From the NCBI GenBank assembly GCA_964492775.1, contig CAZBLH010000003.1, forward strand, positions 1-64,000: a DNA stretch of 64,000 bases, written 5' to 3'. Shown in pieces: positions 51,152-59,729 of the stretch. Below the pieces are notes generated by a model that did not search any database, was not told the DNA's origin, and saw nothing but the letters and a program-made list of their open reading frames with translations. Every line of letters starts with the position of its first letter. The first letter of the stretch is position 1. The position numbers were made by a program, and so were the translations under genes. The DNA comes from WRDS01 sp964492775 (GTDB lineage Bacteria > Actinomycetota > Coriobacteriia > Anaerosomatales > PHET01).

Positions 51152-53016
51152 GCGTACGGGGACTCTTCGATCGCGTCCGCGCAACTGGCCGCCTCTGGAA
51201 CTCGGCGTTGATCGCGCTCGACCTGGCGGTCGTGGCGCTGGCGACCACCATCGCCTACTACGCACGTTTCGAGGGCCAAGTACCCGCGGAGTACGCGCGC
51301 TTCACGACCGATCTCATCGTAATCTCGTGTGTCTTGTACGTGGCCCTGTTCGCCTTGGTCGGCCTGTACCGTCTCGTGCTGCGCTACGTCGGCGTCGACA
51401 CCCTGCTCAAGCTTCTCGGCGCGGTCTTCTTGGGTGCCGTCACGATCCTTGCCGCCAATGTCACCGCCTCGGATGCCCAAGGACTGCGCCCCGTACCTAT
51501 CGGCGTCATCTTCATACAGGCAGTGCTGGTCTTCCTCGGCGCTGCAGGCACCCGGCTGGCCGCACGCGTACTGCGATACCTGCAGGCTACGCGAGCCGGG
51601 TTCGGGCATCGCGTGCTGATCATCGGCGCTGGCAGCGCGGGCTCGCTGCTGCTGCGCGAAATCCAGGAGCACCCGTCGCTCGAGCTGTTCGTCGTAGGCT
51701 TCCTCGACGACGACCGACGACTCATCGGTCAGACGATCAATGGCGTCCCAGTGATTGGGACCACCAGCGAGCTCAGGGAGATCGCCGAGCGCTCGCGCAT
51801 CGAGGAGATCCTCGTCGCGCTACCCTCTGCGCCGAAAGAGACTGTGCGCCGCATCCTCAACACAGCCGCAGACATCGGCATACAGACGCGCGTCATGCCG
51901 CAAATCGTGATTGCTAAGGGCTCGGTGAGCCTGCGCGACCTGCGAAACGTCGACGTGGAGGACCTGCTCGGCAGGAAGCCGACGCCCATTGATGTGGACC
52001 AGGTGCGCAACACGATCGCCGGCCGCGTGGTTGCCGTGACTGGCGCGGCGGGCTCAATCGGCTCAGAGTTGTGTCGGCAGATCGTGCGGCTCGACCCCGC
52101 CAAGCTCCTGCTTCTGGAGATCGATGAGACGCGCCTCTACGAGCTGTGGCTCGAACTCGAGGGCATGGCCCCCGGGACGAGCGAGATGCGCGTGTGCGAC
52201 ATCAGAGACACCCGGGCGCTTGACGTCGTATTCGCTGATGACGCGCCCTCGGTCGTTCTGCATGCGGCGGCATACAAGCACGTCCCCGTCATGGAGCTCG
52301 CGCCCGCCGAGGCGATCAAGACCAACGTCGGCGGCACCCGCAACGTAATCGAGGCCTGCGAGCGGTTTGGGACCGAGCGCTTCGTGCTCATCTCCACCGA
52401 CAAGGCGGTTGCGCCCGTCAACATCATGGGGCTGACCAAGTCCCTTGCCGAGCGGATCATGCTGGATGCGACGCGGCGCGGTGGACTGAACGCCGTCGCG
52501 GTGCGGTTCGGCAACGTGTTGGCCAGCCGTGGCTCGGTCGTGCCGATCTTTGAGGAGCAGCTGCGCCGCGGGGGGCCGCTCACCGTCACGCATCCTGAGG
52601 TCACGCGGTACTTCATGACGATCCCCGAGGCCGCGCGTCTCGTGCTACAAGCCCAGGCCATCGGCTCCAGCGGAGACATTTTCGTGCTCGAGATGGGCGA
52701 GCCGGTCAAGATCGTCGACCTCGCCAGGAAGATGATCGCGCTGTCAGGCGTGCCGGCCGACATCGCGTTCATCGGACTGCGCCCGGGAGAGAAGCTGCAC
52801 GAGGAGCTCGTCAACGAGTGCGAAGAGCTGCTCCCGACCGAGCGGGAGAAGATTCTGCGGGTCAGACACGTCGACGTTCTCGGCACCGACCTTGGCAGCC
52901 GCATCGATGCGCTCGTCGTGGCCGCCGAGCAAGGCAAGGCCATCGAACTGACACCGCTGATCGATCAGCTCGAACCAGGATTCTACGATCGGGAGGGCGC
53001 GGCGTGCCGAGTGTGA
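51148..53016 (+). CDS. UDP-N-acetylglucosamine 4,6-dehydratase, PglF/CapD-like
   Basis: 622 aa. Four N-terminal membrane helices (about 20-140), a CoA-binding-like Rossmann domain (GAGSAG 160-165) and a C-terminal SDR domain with the NAD motif TGAAGSIGSE at 298-307. Asp418-Lys419 (STDK) and Met427 in place of the usual SDR Tyr, with Lys431, match the PglF-type dehydratases. It would make UDP-4-keto-6-deoxy-GlcNAc at the inner membrane, the first step toward diNAcBac. It is the fifth gene of the operon and overlaps the next gene by 13 bp. Confidence 0.94.
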   Translation: MSVRGLFDRVRATGRLWNSALIALDLAVVALATTIAYYARFEGQVPAEYARFTTDLIVISCVLYVALFALVGLYRLVLRYVGVDTLLKLLGAVFLGAVTILAANVTASDAQGLRPVPIGVIFIQAVLVFLGAAGTRLAARVLRYLQATRAGFGHRVLIIGAGSAGSLLLREIQEHPSLELFVVGFLDDDRRLIGQTINGVPVIGTTSELREIAERSRIEEILVALPSAPKETVRRILNTAADIGIQTRVMPQIVIAKGSVSLRDLRNVDVEDLLGRKPTPIDVDQVRNTIAGRVVAVTGAAGSIGSELCRQIVRLDPAKLLLLEIDETRLYELWLELEGMAPGTSEMRVCDIRDTRALDVVFADDAPSVVLHAAAYKHVPVMELAPAEAIKTNVGGTRNVIEACERFGTERFVLISTDKAVAPVNIMGLTKSLAERIMLDATRRGGLNAVAVRFGNVLASRGSVVPIFEEQLRRGGPLTVTHPEVTRYFMTIPEAARLVLQAQAIGSSGDIFVLEMGEPVKIVDLARKMIALSGVPADIAFIGLRPGEKLHEELVNECEELLPTEREKILRVRHVDVLGTDLGSRIDALVVAAEQGKAIELTPLIDQLEPGFYDREGAACRV

Positions 53017-54845
53017 CGGAGAGCCGGTCAGCCGCATGGGAACGGGCCTCGTGGCTCGCGTTCCTTGCACTGTTCGCGGTCACGACCTTGGCCGTCGCCA
53101 AGGTTCCCTTCCTGCCGGACACGAACCCGGTCGTCGAGCGCTTCACTGGCCCCGAGTTTTCGGCGCTCACCGTCTTCACGATCATCGCCGCTATGGCATG
53201 GTTCATCAGCTGGATTCTCGGCGAGAGAGCCGCGAGGGTCACCCGAGCGCACCTCGCACTTGCCGCCACGTGTGTGGTCGGCGTCGCCTCGACGGTCATC
53301 GCAGACGTACGACCCCTCGCGCTCGTCGGCGAGAGTGGTCGCTACATGGGCCTTGTGACGTGGTTATGCCTCGCGGTAACGCTCTTACTCGCCACTCAGC
53401 TCGTGCGAACGCCGTCGCGTCTTGGGACTCTCAGCCGAGTGGTCATCATCGTCGGCGTGATCCAGGCGGTCATCGGCCTCTCGCAGGTTCTCGGCATCGA
53501 TATCTTGCGCTTCGACTTCCCTGAGCAGTACCGCTGGATGCTCGCACAGGGCGTGGGCACCGTGGGAAACCCCAACCAGTACTCCACCACACTCATCGTC
53601 CCGTTCATCCTGGCTTGTGCCGAGGCACTGTCGGCAGAATCCCGCCGGTGGCGGTACTTGGCCGTGACGGCCATGGTCGTCACCGGCATCGCTATCGTCG
53701 CTTCGGCCACCCGCGGCACATGGATCGGTGCACTGGTCGGGGCAGTCATCGTCGCGATACTCGCAGTGCGATGCCGTCTCGCCCGCGGCAGGGCCATCTG
53801 GATCGGGGCAGCCGTTCTGGTAGGCACCGTCGCGCTCGGCTCGCTCCTCGCCGACCCCGCCATCCTCGGCACGCGCTTCGATCAGGGCGACGCCAACGGA
53901 GGCGCAGCCGTCGAGCAACTGTCGAGTGGCAGACTTGCCCTCTGGCGCCAGGGCGTGGATGTCTTCGGCAGCCATCCAGTGCTCGGAGTCGGACCCGACT
54001 CGATTCGCAACGCCTACAAGGCGGCCGGCCATTCCACTGGAATCAGAGGAGTCTTTACTGACGACCCTCACAGCCTGCCGCTACTCGTCGCAGTGTCGTT
54101 CGGTGCGGTCGGACTTGGGGCTGCCGCTTGGCTCCTCTGGGCCCTCTTGAGCCAGCCGATGATGCGGGTGATCCGCGACCCCAGATCCGCGAAGGGCGAG
54201 ACTTTCGCGCGCATGAACGCGTGGTTTGCCGGCTCTCTCGCCCTGCTCGTCACGTCTCTCGTGTCCGTGATCTCGATTCCGATGATGGTCGCGGTCGCGG
54301 TTGCCGTTGGCACCGCTTACGCACCGTTCCTGGCGCGCACCGCCGAGCGAAGGGCGCCCGCATGGAGCACTGTCGTCGCAGGTGTGCTGCTCATTGGCTT
54401 CGCGGGACTCTCCATCTGGGCCTCCCTCGTGCCGCTCTACCACAACGCTCGAATCACGGCCGTGCCGCTTGAAGTGCCTCTCTCGGAAAACGATCTCGCC
54501 GTCCTCCACGCAGCTGACAGCGCGCTGCCGTGGCGCTACGAGATGCTTTCGAGGCGCACGAACAAGATCATCGAGCAGGCGTCGTTCGAGTACTCGCAAG
54601 GGAGTTCCTCGGCTGCCGAAGCGCGTCTCGCACAGCTGCGAGAGCAGTTGGACCAGCGTGTCCAAGTGTACCCTGCCGAGTACTTCGCCTGGTACAACCG
54701 TGCGAAAGCATGGGCCGACTCGGCAGCAATCACAGGCGACAGGGAGCTCGGCGCGCAGGCCCGCGATATCATCGCCGAAGCGCTAGAGCGCTTCCCTGAC
54801 GACCTCGAGCTCATGGCCTTGTCGATCACCGCGCGCGGGCTATGA
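53004..54845 (+). CDS. O-antigen ligase/polymerase family membrane protein
   Basis: 613 aa. About 11-12 hydrophobic segments, then a soluble C-terminal tail (about 480-613) with a TPR-like helical pattern (SAAEARLAQLREQLDQRV, YFAWYNRAKAWADSAA). The Wzy_C/WaaL region has GNPNQYST, ATRGTWIG and LALWRQGVDVFGSHPVLGVG, typical of ligases and PglL-type O-oligosaccharyltransferases. It could transfer a lipid-linked glycan to an acceptor outside the membrane. GTG 53004 has GGGAGGG six bases upstream; GTG 53013 (GTGA overlap) is an alternative. Its 3' end overlaps the convergent gene by 20 bp. Confidence 0.87.
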   Translation: MPSVTESRSAAWERASWLAFLALFAVTTLAVAKVPFLPDTNPVVERFTGPEFSALTVFTIIAAMAWFISWILGERAARVTRAHLALAATCVVGVASTVIADVRPLALVGESGRYMGLVTWLCLAVTLLLATQLVRTPSRLGTLSRVVIIVGVIQAVIGLSQVLGIDILRFDFPEQYRWMLAQGVGTVGNPNQYSTTLIVPFILACAEALSAESRRWRYLAVTAMVVTGIAIVASATRGTWIGALVGAVIVAILAVRCRLARGRAIWIGAAVLVGTVALGSLLADPAILGTRFDQGDANGGAAVEQLSSGRLALWRQGVDVFGSHPVLGVGPDSIRNAYKAAGHSTGIRGVFTDDPHSLPLLVAVSFGAVGLGAAAWLLWALLSQPMMRVIRDPRSAKGETFARMNAWFAGSLALLVTSLVSVISIPMMVAVAVAVGTAYAPFLARTAERRAPAWSTVVAGVLLIGFAGLSIWASLVPLYHNARITAVPLEVPLSENDLAVLHAADSALPWRYEMLSRRTNKIIEQASFEYSQGSSSAAEARLAQLREQLDQRVQVYPAEYFAWYNRAKAWADSAAITGDRELGAQARDIIAEALERFPDDLELMALSITARGL

Positions 54846-55953
54846 TCCTCGCAGTGTCTTCGCTGCGCGCGTACCAGCTGCACTCGGCTTCGGCATAGCG
54901 CCGACCGTTCGCCCCCAACTCGGCGGCGAGACCCGGAGAGCCTGCCAGCTGCGCGACCGCCCTGGCGAGCGCCTCAGGGTCACGCTGGGGCACGATCAGC
55001 CCTGCTCGGTTGTCGCGGACGACCTCGGTGAGTCCGGGCATCCCGTCTGTGGCGATCACGGGAGTACCCGAAGCCATCGATTCGTAGAGCTTGAGTGGCG
55101 AGATGCCCGCCTCGGAGAACTCATCGGCTTCTTTGTTCACGAGCGAGACGAGCGCGTGCGCGACAACGCCGGCGATCTGGTCATAGGGCAGCGTGCCGAG
55201 GTAGACGACGCGCGAATCGGTCCGAGCAGCCTCCTCGACCTCGGCCCGCTTCGTTCCCTGCCCCACGATCAAGAGTGAGACGTCCTGGGGCCACTCAGGC
55301 CTCCGAACAGCCTCCAAACTGGTGGATATTCCCTGCCACGGCGCGAACGAGCCAAAGAACACGGCGTAGCGCCCTGGAACGACGATTCCTTCCGGTATCT
55401 CCTCGTCGGGGTTGAAGATCTCCGTGTTCGCGCCGTTGGGGACGATGTCTGCGACGACTCCAGTCTCACGCAACAGCCACTCGGCAAGCCCGCTCGACCC
55501 GGCGATCACGGCGTCCGCTCGGCGGAACTGGGTATAGGTGAGCCACCTGATGAGCGGAGCGAACAGGCGCGCCGACGGCCACGCGATGAAGAAGTCGTCC
55601 ACGATACCGTTGCACTCCTGGACGACCGTGACGCCTCTGCGACGAGCGCCCTCCGAAGCCCACCAGGCGAGCGCATGACCGCGCACGTAGAGCACATCGT
55701 ACCGGTCCATCGCATCGAGTACCCTGCGCTGGACTCGGGCGAACTCGAGAACCCGCCCGATTGCCCCCGGCGCCTCCTTGCCCGCGTATGAAGGCTCGAA
55801 GAGATCGACTGCTGCGCCCTGTTTTCGAAGGCCGCTGATGATCTCGTGAACGTGTGCGTACGATGCCTGACCCGGTGTGGTCGCCTGCAGGCAGAGGTAG
55901 GCGATCCTGATTCCTGCGACCGGGGAGGCGTCGATCGGCGCCGGACCAACCAT
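54826..55953 (-). CDS. Glycosyltransferase family 4
   Basis: 375 aa, GT-B fold. The N-terminal part has GQASYAHVHEIISGLRKQGA and YDVLYVRGHALAWWAS; the C-terminal donor domain shows VPNGANTEIFNPD, LLIVGQGTKRAEVEE and EAGISPLKLYESMASGTPVIATD. The donor sugar is unknown. ATG 55953 overlaps the upstream GT2 stop (TGATG) with GGGGAGGG before it; the 94 codons upstream in frame are a shadow. The stop is at 54828..54826 inside the end of the plus-strand ligase-like gene. Confidence 0.9.
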   Translation of the reverse strand: MVGPAPIDASPVAGIRIAYLCLQATTPGQASYAHVHEIISGLRKQGAAVDLFEPSYAGKEAPGAIGRVLEFARVQRRVLDAMDRYDVLYVRGHALAWWASEGARRRGVTVVQECNGIVDDFFIAWPSARLFAPLIRWLTYTQFRRADAVIAGSSGLAEWLLRETGVVADIVPNGANTEIFNPDEEIPEGIVVPGRYAVFFGSFAPWQGISTSLEAVRRPEWPQDVSLLIVGQGTKRAEVEEAARTDSRVVYLGTLPYDQIAGVVAHALVSLVNKEADEFSEAGISPLKLYESMASGTPVIATDGMPGLTEVVRDNRAGLIVPQRDPEALARAVAQLAGSPGLAAELGANGRRYAEAECSWYARSEDTARIIARAR

Positions 55954-56798
55954 CACACCCTCCCCGTCTGCGCCATGCGCCGCCTGATCGGGATGCCCCA
56001 GCGGTGCCAGCGAAGCGCGAGCTTCAGCCGATACCTGCGAATCGCCTTGCGGGCGAGATCGGTCTCCCGCTGGTCTAGCATACCCTCGGCGATCAGGTAC
56101 TCGATGATCTCGATGTGTGAGCGCCAGACCGCTGCGACATCGTCGCTCACCCGGTTGGGCGCGTCTTGGTAGTAGAGAAAAACAGGCTCCGGCAGGTGAT
56201 GGTGAGTCGCACCCATCGCCACAGCGCGCATCCACAGATCGATGTCTTCCGAGCGCGATTCCGGTCTTGGGCCTCCGGTCATCTCAAACACTCCGCGCGT
56301 CATCACCGCACTCGTACCGATGAGCAGCCCCGAGAGCATGTCGCCGATGGAGAGTGACGACTCCTCTTGGAACACCGGCGCGGTGTAGTAGTAGACACGG
56401 CGCCCGTCAGCGAACACCTGGTAGCCGTTGGTGCTCACGATCTCGGCGTCAGGGTGCTTGCCGAAGAACGCCTCGACCTTCTCGAGGTACTCAGGCGTGA
56501 ACGCATCATCAGCATCGAGCCGCGCGAAGAGCTCGCCTCGCGCCTGCTGCATCGCCTCGATGCGCGAAGCCGTCACCCCGCGGTGCGCACACGCGTACAC
56601 CCGGATGCGTACATCCTGCTCGGCGTAGGAACGCGCCAGCGCGAGCGTGCCGTCGGTGGAGCCGTCGTCGATGATGATGTGCTCCCAGTCGTCGAACGCC
56701 TGAGCAAGCACGGACTCGATGGCGCGCGAGAGGGTGCGCTCGGCGTTGTACGCCGGCGTGAGGACCGAGAAACGTGGTGCCTTCTCCCGCTCGGCCAC
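55953..56798 (-). CDS. Glycosyltransferase family 2
   Basis: 281 aa, GT-A fold. It has SVLTPAYNAERTLSRAI, the nucleotide-binding IIIDDGSTDGTLALAR and the metal-binding ARLDADDAFTPEY, then GPRPESRSEDIDLWMRA (acceptor-side ED). It is paralogous to the two GT2 genes at 58803 and 59726. I chose GTG 56798 behind GGAAGGAG; M-starts further upstream would run into a low-complexity extension. It lies 37 bp after the fusion gene and overlaps the GT4 start by one base. Confidence 0.9.
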   Translation of the reverse strand: MAEREKAPRFSVLTPAYNAERTLSRAIESVLAQAFDDWEHIIIDDGSTDGTLALARSYAEQDVRIRVYACAHRGVTASRIEAMQQARGELFARLDADDAFTPEYLEKVEAFFGKHPDAEIVSTNGYQVFADGRRVYYYTAPVFQEESSLSIGDMLSGLLIGTSAVMTRGVFEMTGGPRPESRSEDIDLWMRAVAMGATHHHLPEPVFLYYQDAPNRVSDDVAAVWRSHIEIIEYLIAEGMLDQRETDLARKAIRRYRLKLALRWHRWGIPIRRRMAQTGRV

Positions 56799-56835
56799 CG
56801 ATGCTCCTTCCTCCGGTTGCTGGCTACGCGCTTCC

Positions 56836-58806
56836 TCACCGGAAGACTCGGGCGAGACGCCGAGCCGCACTCGTGGCATATCGCCTGAGAACACGGGCAG
56901 CTGCGCGCACATCTCTCGCCTTAGGCACCAGGATGTCAGCATATCCAAAACCGCTTTCGCGTTTCATCAGGTACACGATGACCGCCGAATAGATGCAGTA
57001 CGTCGTGCTCGACGCCAGTGCAGCACCCATGATGCCGAATCGCGGGATCACTATGAGGTTCGCTACGGCGTTCAGCACGACCATCACCGCCGAGGTGCGC
57101 CAGTAGATCACCTCACGCGAGAACAGGTAGGAGCTCGGCACCTCGGAGATGCTCATCGCGGCCACTCCGGGCAGGAGCGCCAGAAGGACCGGACCCGCCT
57201 CAGCGAACGTCGGTCCGAACACGACAGGCACGAGCATGGGCCCGAAAAGCGCAAAGACCGCGACGATGCCGAGCACGAGCAGCACCGTGAGTCTCGAGAC
57301 GCCCGCCGACAGCGCCGAGCCCTCGTCGCGACCCACCTGCGATGCGCGCGCGAAGAGTGCCGAGCCCAGAACGACAGGAATGTAGCGCGCCACCTCGGCA
57401 AGGCTCGTCGAGACCGAGTACACGCCCACGGCGGCCTGCCCGGCAAGCCACCCGAGGATCAGCATGTCCTGGCGAAGGTGCAGGTAGCCCACGAGCGACA
57501 CGAAATACGACTTCGCTGAGTAGCCCACCATCGCGCGCATCGCGCCGAGGTCGAGCCGCCAGCCGGTCATCATCCGACCGCGCTCAAGCAAGAGAAGGAC
57601 GGCCGATGCAACCGCCTGCCCGAGCACGCCGAGCGAAACCATGAACAGCGCCGAAAGCAACCCGGCTTGCCACAGGACGAACGCGCCCATGAGCACGAGA
57701 GTGACCGAGCTGATGCCCGCTATCGCCTGCGGACGCAGGCCCGAGAGTCCGATCGCAATGGCACCGAGCCAGGCGAAGAGCGTTGTCGTCACGAACAGCA
57801 CCGCAGCCACGAGCGCCATGGCCAGCGAGTACGGCGGATCGGGCGCAAGAGGTCCGGTGATGACGAGCAGGCAGGCGATGGTTGCCGCGAGGCCCGTGAC
57901 GCCGGTGAGCAGGACGCTGTTCGCCACAGCAGAGCCCGGGGTGACCTCTCTGCGCGCCACGAAGTAGACGTTCGATGTGGACAGCCCGAGCCCGAGCACG
58001 ACGACGAGCACGCCCACGATCTGCTGAACGAGCGCGTACCCACCCTTGCCGACCGGCCCCAGCGCCCGTGCGAGAATGACGCCGATGAGGAAGTTCACGG
58101 CTACTGTGACGAACTTTGCGGCCAGGCCCCACGCAGTGGAAGCACCGAGTCGATGTCGACGAGGGCGCGCCGTCTGAGCGAGCGCCGCCACAGGAATCTC
58201 CGCCGGATCGAGCTCGTCCATGGTGACGAACGCCGCGCCTTGCGCAATGAGCTCGTCCAGGATTCCCGGCAGTGCCTCCGCTGTGACCTCAGGCCAACTG
58301 TGCAGCAGCACGATCAGGCTACCGCTGCCCGCGGCAGCGCGTTCGGAGTGCGCCGCGACCACGCGGCTGGCGAGCTGATCGGCCGTCGAACCCTGCTCCC
58401 AGTCGAGGCTGTCGAGGTGCCAGCCGATCTGCCGGTAGCCTGCTGCCTCGATGTGCGACAGTACCTGCGAATCGAATGCTCCCGAGTTCTGCGGGCAGCG
58501 GAAGTACGGGCGCGGCGACTGGCCCGTTGCGCGCTCAATCGCCTCCTCGGCGCGTTTGACCTCGCTCCGAAGCTCCGCTTCTGTGATCTGGCCGGGAAGC
58601 GCGTGCGAGTAGGTGTGATTGCCGACGCGATGGCCATCGCGCGTCAGTCGCGCTGCAAGCTCGGGGTTCGCCTCGGCCCACTCGCCCTGGAGGAAGAAGG
58701 TGGCCACGACGCCACGCTCGGCGAGTACCTCGATGATCCGCTCCGCCACCGCAGGGTCATGCCCGTGCGGTGCAGGCTCGACATCGAAGGTGAGCGCTAC
58801 CTTCAT
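56836..58806 (-). CDS. Fusion of NodB-type polysaccharide deacetylase with MOP-family flippase
   Basis: 656 aa. Residues 1-205 form a NodB domain: TFDVEP (Asp8; the usual second Asp is Val9), HTYSH (His64, His68), YFRCPQNS (Arg103), DSLDW near 132-136 and LLHSW (His169), covering the usual motifs. From about 215 to 640 there are some 12-14 hydrophobic segments of the polysaccharide-export flippase type (WGLAAKFVTVAVNFLIGVILARALG, GYLHLRQDMLILGWLAG). The reading frame is continuous with no break in codon use, so the fusion looks real. It would flip a lipid-linked glycan and perhaps deacetylate it. The start overlaps the GT2 stop by ATGA. Confidence 0.9.
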   Translation of the reverse strand: MKVALTFDVEPAPHGHDPAVAERIIEVLAERGVVATFFLQGEWAEANPELAARLTRDGHRVGNHTYSHALPGQITEAELRSEVKRAEEAIERATGQSPRPYFRCPQNSGAFDSQVLSHIEAAGYRQIGWHLDSLDWEQGSTADQLASRVVAAHSERAAAGSGSLIVLLHSWPEVTAEALPGILDELIAQGAAFVTMDELDPAEIPVAALAQTARPRRHRLGASTAWGLAAKFVTVAVNFLIGVILARALGPVGKGGYALVQQIVGVLVVVLGLGLSTSNVYFVARREVTPGSAVANSVLLTGVTGLAATIACLLVITGPLAPDPPYSLAMALVAAVLFVTTTLFAWLGAIAIGLSGLRPQAIAGISSVTLVLMGAFVLWQAGLLSALFMVSLGVLGQAVASAVLLLLERGRMMTGWRLDLGAMRAMVGYSAKSYFVSLVGYLHLRQDMLILGWLAGQAAVGVYSVSTSLAEVARYIPVVLGSALFARASQVGRDEGSALSAGVSRLTVLLVLGIVAVFALFGPMLVPVVFGPTFAEAGPVLLALLPGVAAMSISEVPSSYLFSREVIYWRTSAVMVVLNAVANLIVIPRFGIMGAALASSTTYCIYSAVIVYLMKRESGFGYADILVPKARDVRAAARVLRRYATSAARRLARVFR

Positions 58807-59729
58807 GACCGGCCGCCTCTGCGCATGGTGAGCGACGCAACCCGAGCGGCGACCGGCCGCAAGGCATTTGAGCTCACATGCATGGCTTCAGAAACCCACT
58901 CGCCGGCTCGCTCGCCAAGTACCCGGGCCACGGCGTTCTTGACCGCGGTGCGCCGCAGGTAGATCCACTCGTCCTGCCGAGCGCGCGCGATCGCCGCGCG
59001 CGCCGCCACTGCCTGTTCCGGCGAGAAGGTCCCGTCGTCGATCAGGCGCTGGTAGATGGCGAGCCGCGACTCGAACAGCTTCACGACATCGGCCGTCATC
59101 TGACACTCGCTCGCGTAGAACACCGCAAGCATCTGCGGCGTGTAGCGGTGCCGAGCGCCGGACGCGAGCGCCCGCAACCAGAAATCGACGTCCTCACAGT
59201 AGACGTCGGGCCGGATGCCGCCGACCCGCTCGAACAGCTCCCGCGAGAAGACGGCGATCGTGAAGATGTGCGTGGCCTGAAGCATCTCCTCGAGCGTGAA
59301 CGAGCGCTCGACCTGGTAGAACGCGCCAGGCCTCGCGAGCCGGCGCGTGCCATCAGGGTTAACGTGCCATCCGTTGCAGCTGTAGATGTCGTAACCCGGC
59401 CTCGCCCGGATGAACTCGTCCATCCGGGCGAGGTATTCGGGCAGCAGTTCGTCGTCGGCGTCGAACCGGACGACGTACTCGCCGCTGGACACGCGCACGG
59501 CGGTGTCCCGGGCGGCTCCGCACCCGGCGTTTTCCTGGCGCACGAGCCGGATGCGGCCGTCACGCTCGGCGTACGCCGACACAACCTCGGCGGTAGCGTC
59601 GACCGAGCCGTCGTCGGTGACGACGAGCTCCCAGTCCTCGAAGGTCTGCGCGAGGACGCTGTCGAGCGCACGCGGGAGCGTCGCGGCCGCATTGAATGCG
59701 GGCATCGCTATCGAGAAGCGCGGGCTCAC
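58803..59729 (-). CDS. Glycosyltransferase family 2
   Basis: 308 aa, GT-A fold: FSIAMPAFNAAATLPRAL, VVTDDGSVDATAEVV, FDADDELLPEYL and DVYCEDVDFWLRALA. Paralogous to its two GT2 neighbours. The C-terminal 80 residues are basic and helical, possibly membrane-associating. The GTG at 59729 overlaps the upstream stop (GTGA) and follows AAGGGCGG. Donor and acceptor unknown. Confidence 0.9.
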   Translation of the reverse strand: MSPRFSIAMPAFNAAATLPRALDSVLAQTFEDWELVVTDDGSVDATAEVVSAYAERDGRIRLVRQENAGCGAARDTAVRVSSGEYVVRFDADDELLPEYLARMDEFIRARPGYDIYSCNGWHVNPDGTRRLARPGAFYQVERSFTLEEMLQATHIFTIAVFSRELFERVGGIRPDVYCEDVDFWLRALASGARHRYTPQMLAVFYASECQMTADVVKLFESRLAIYQRLIDDGTFSPEQAVAARAAIARARQDEWIYLRRTAVKNAVARVLGERAGEWVSEAMHVSSNALRPVAARVASLTMRRGGRS

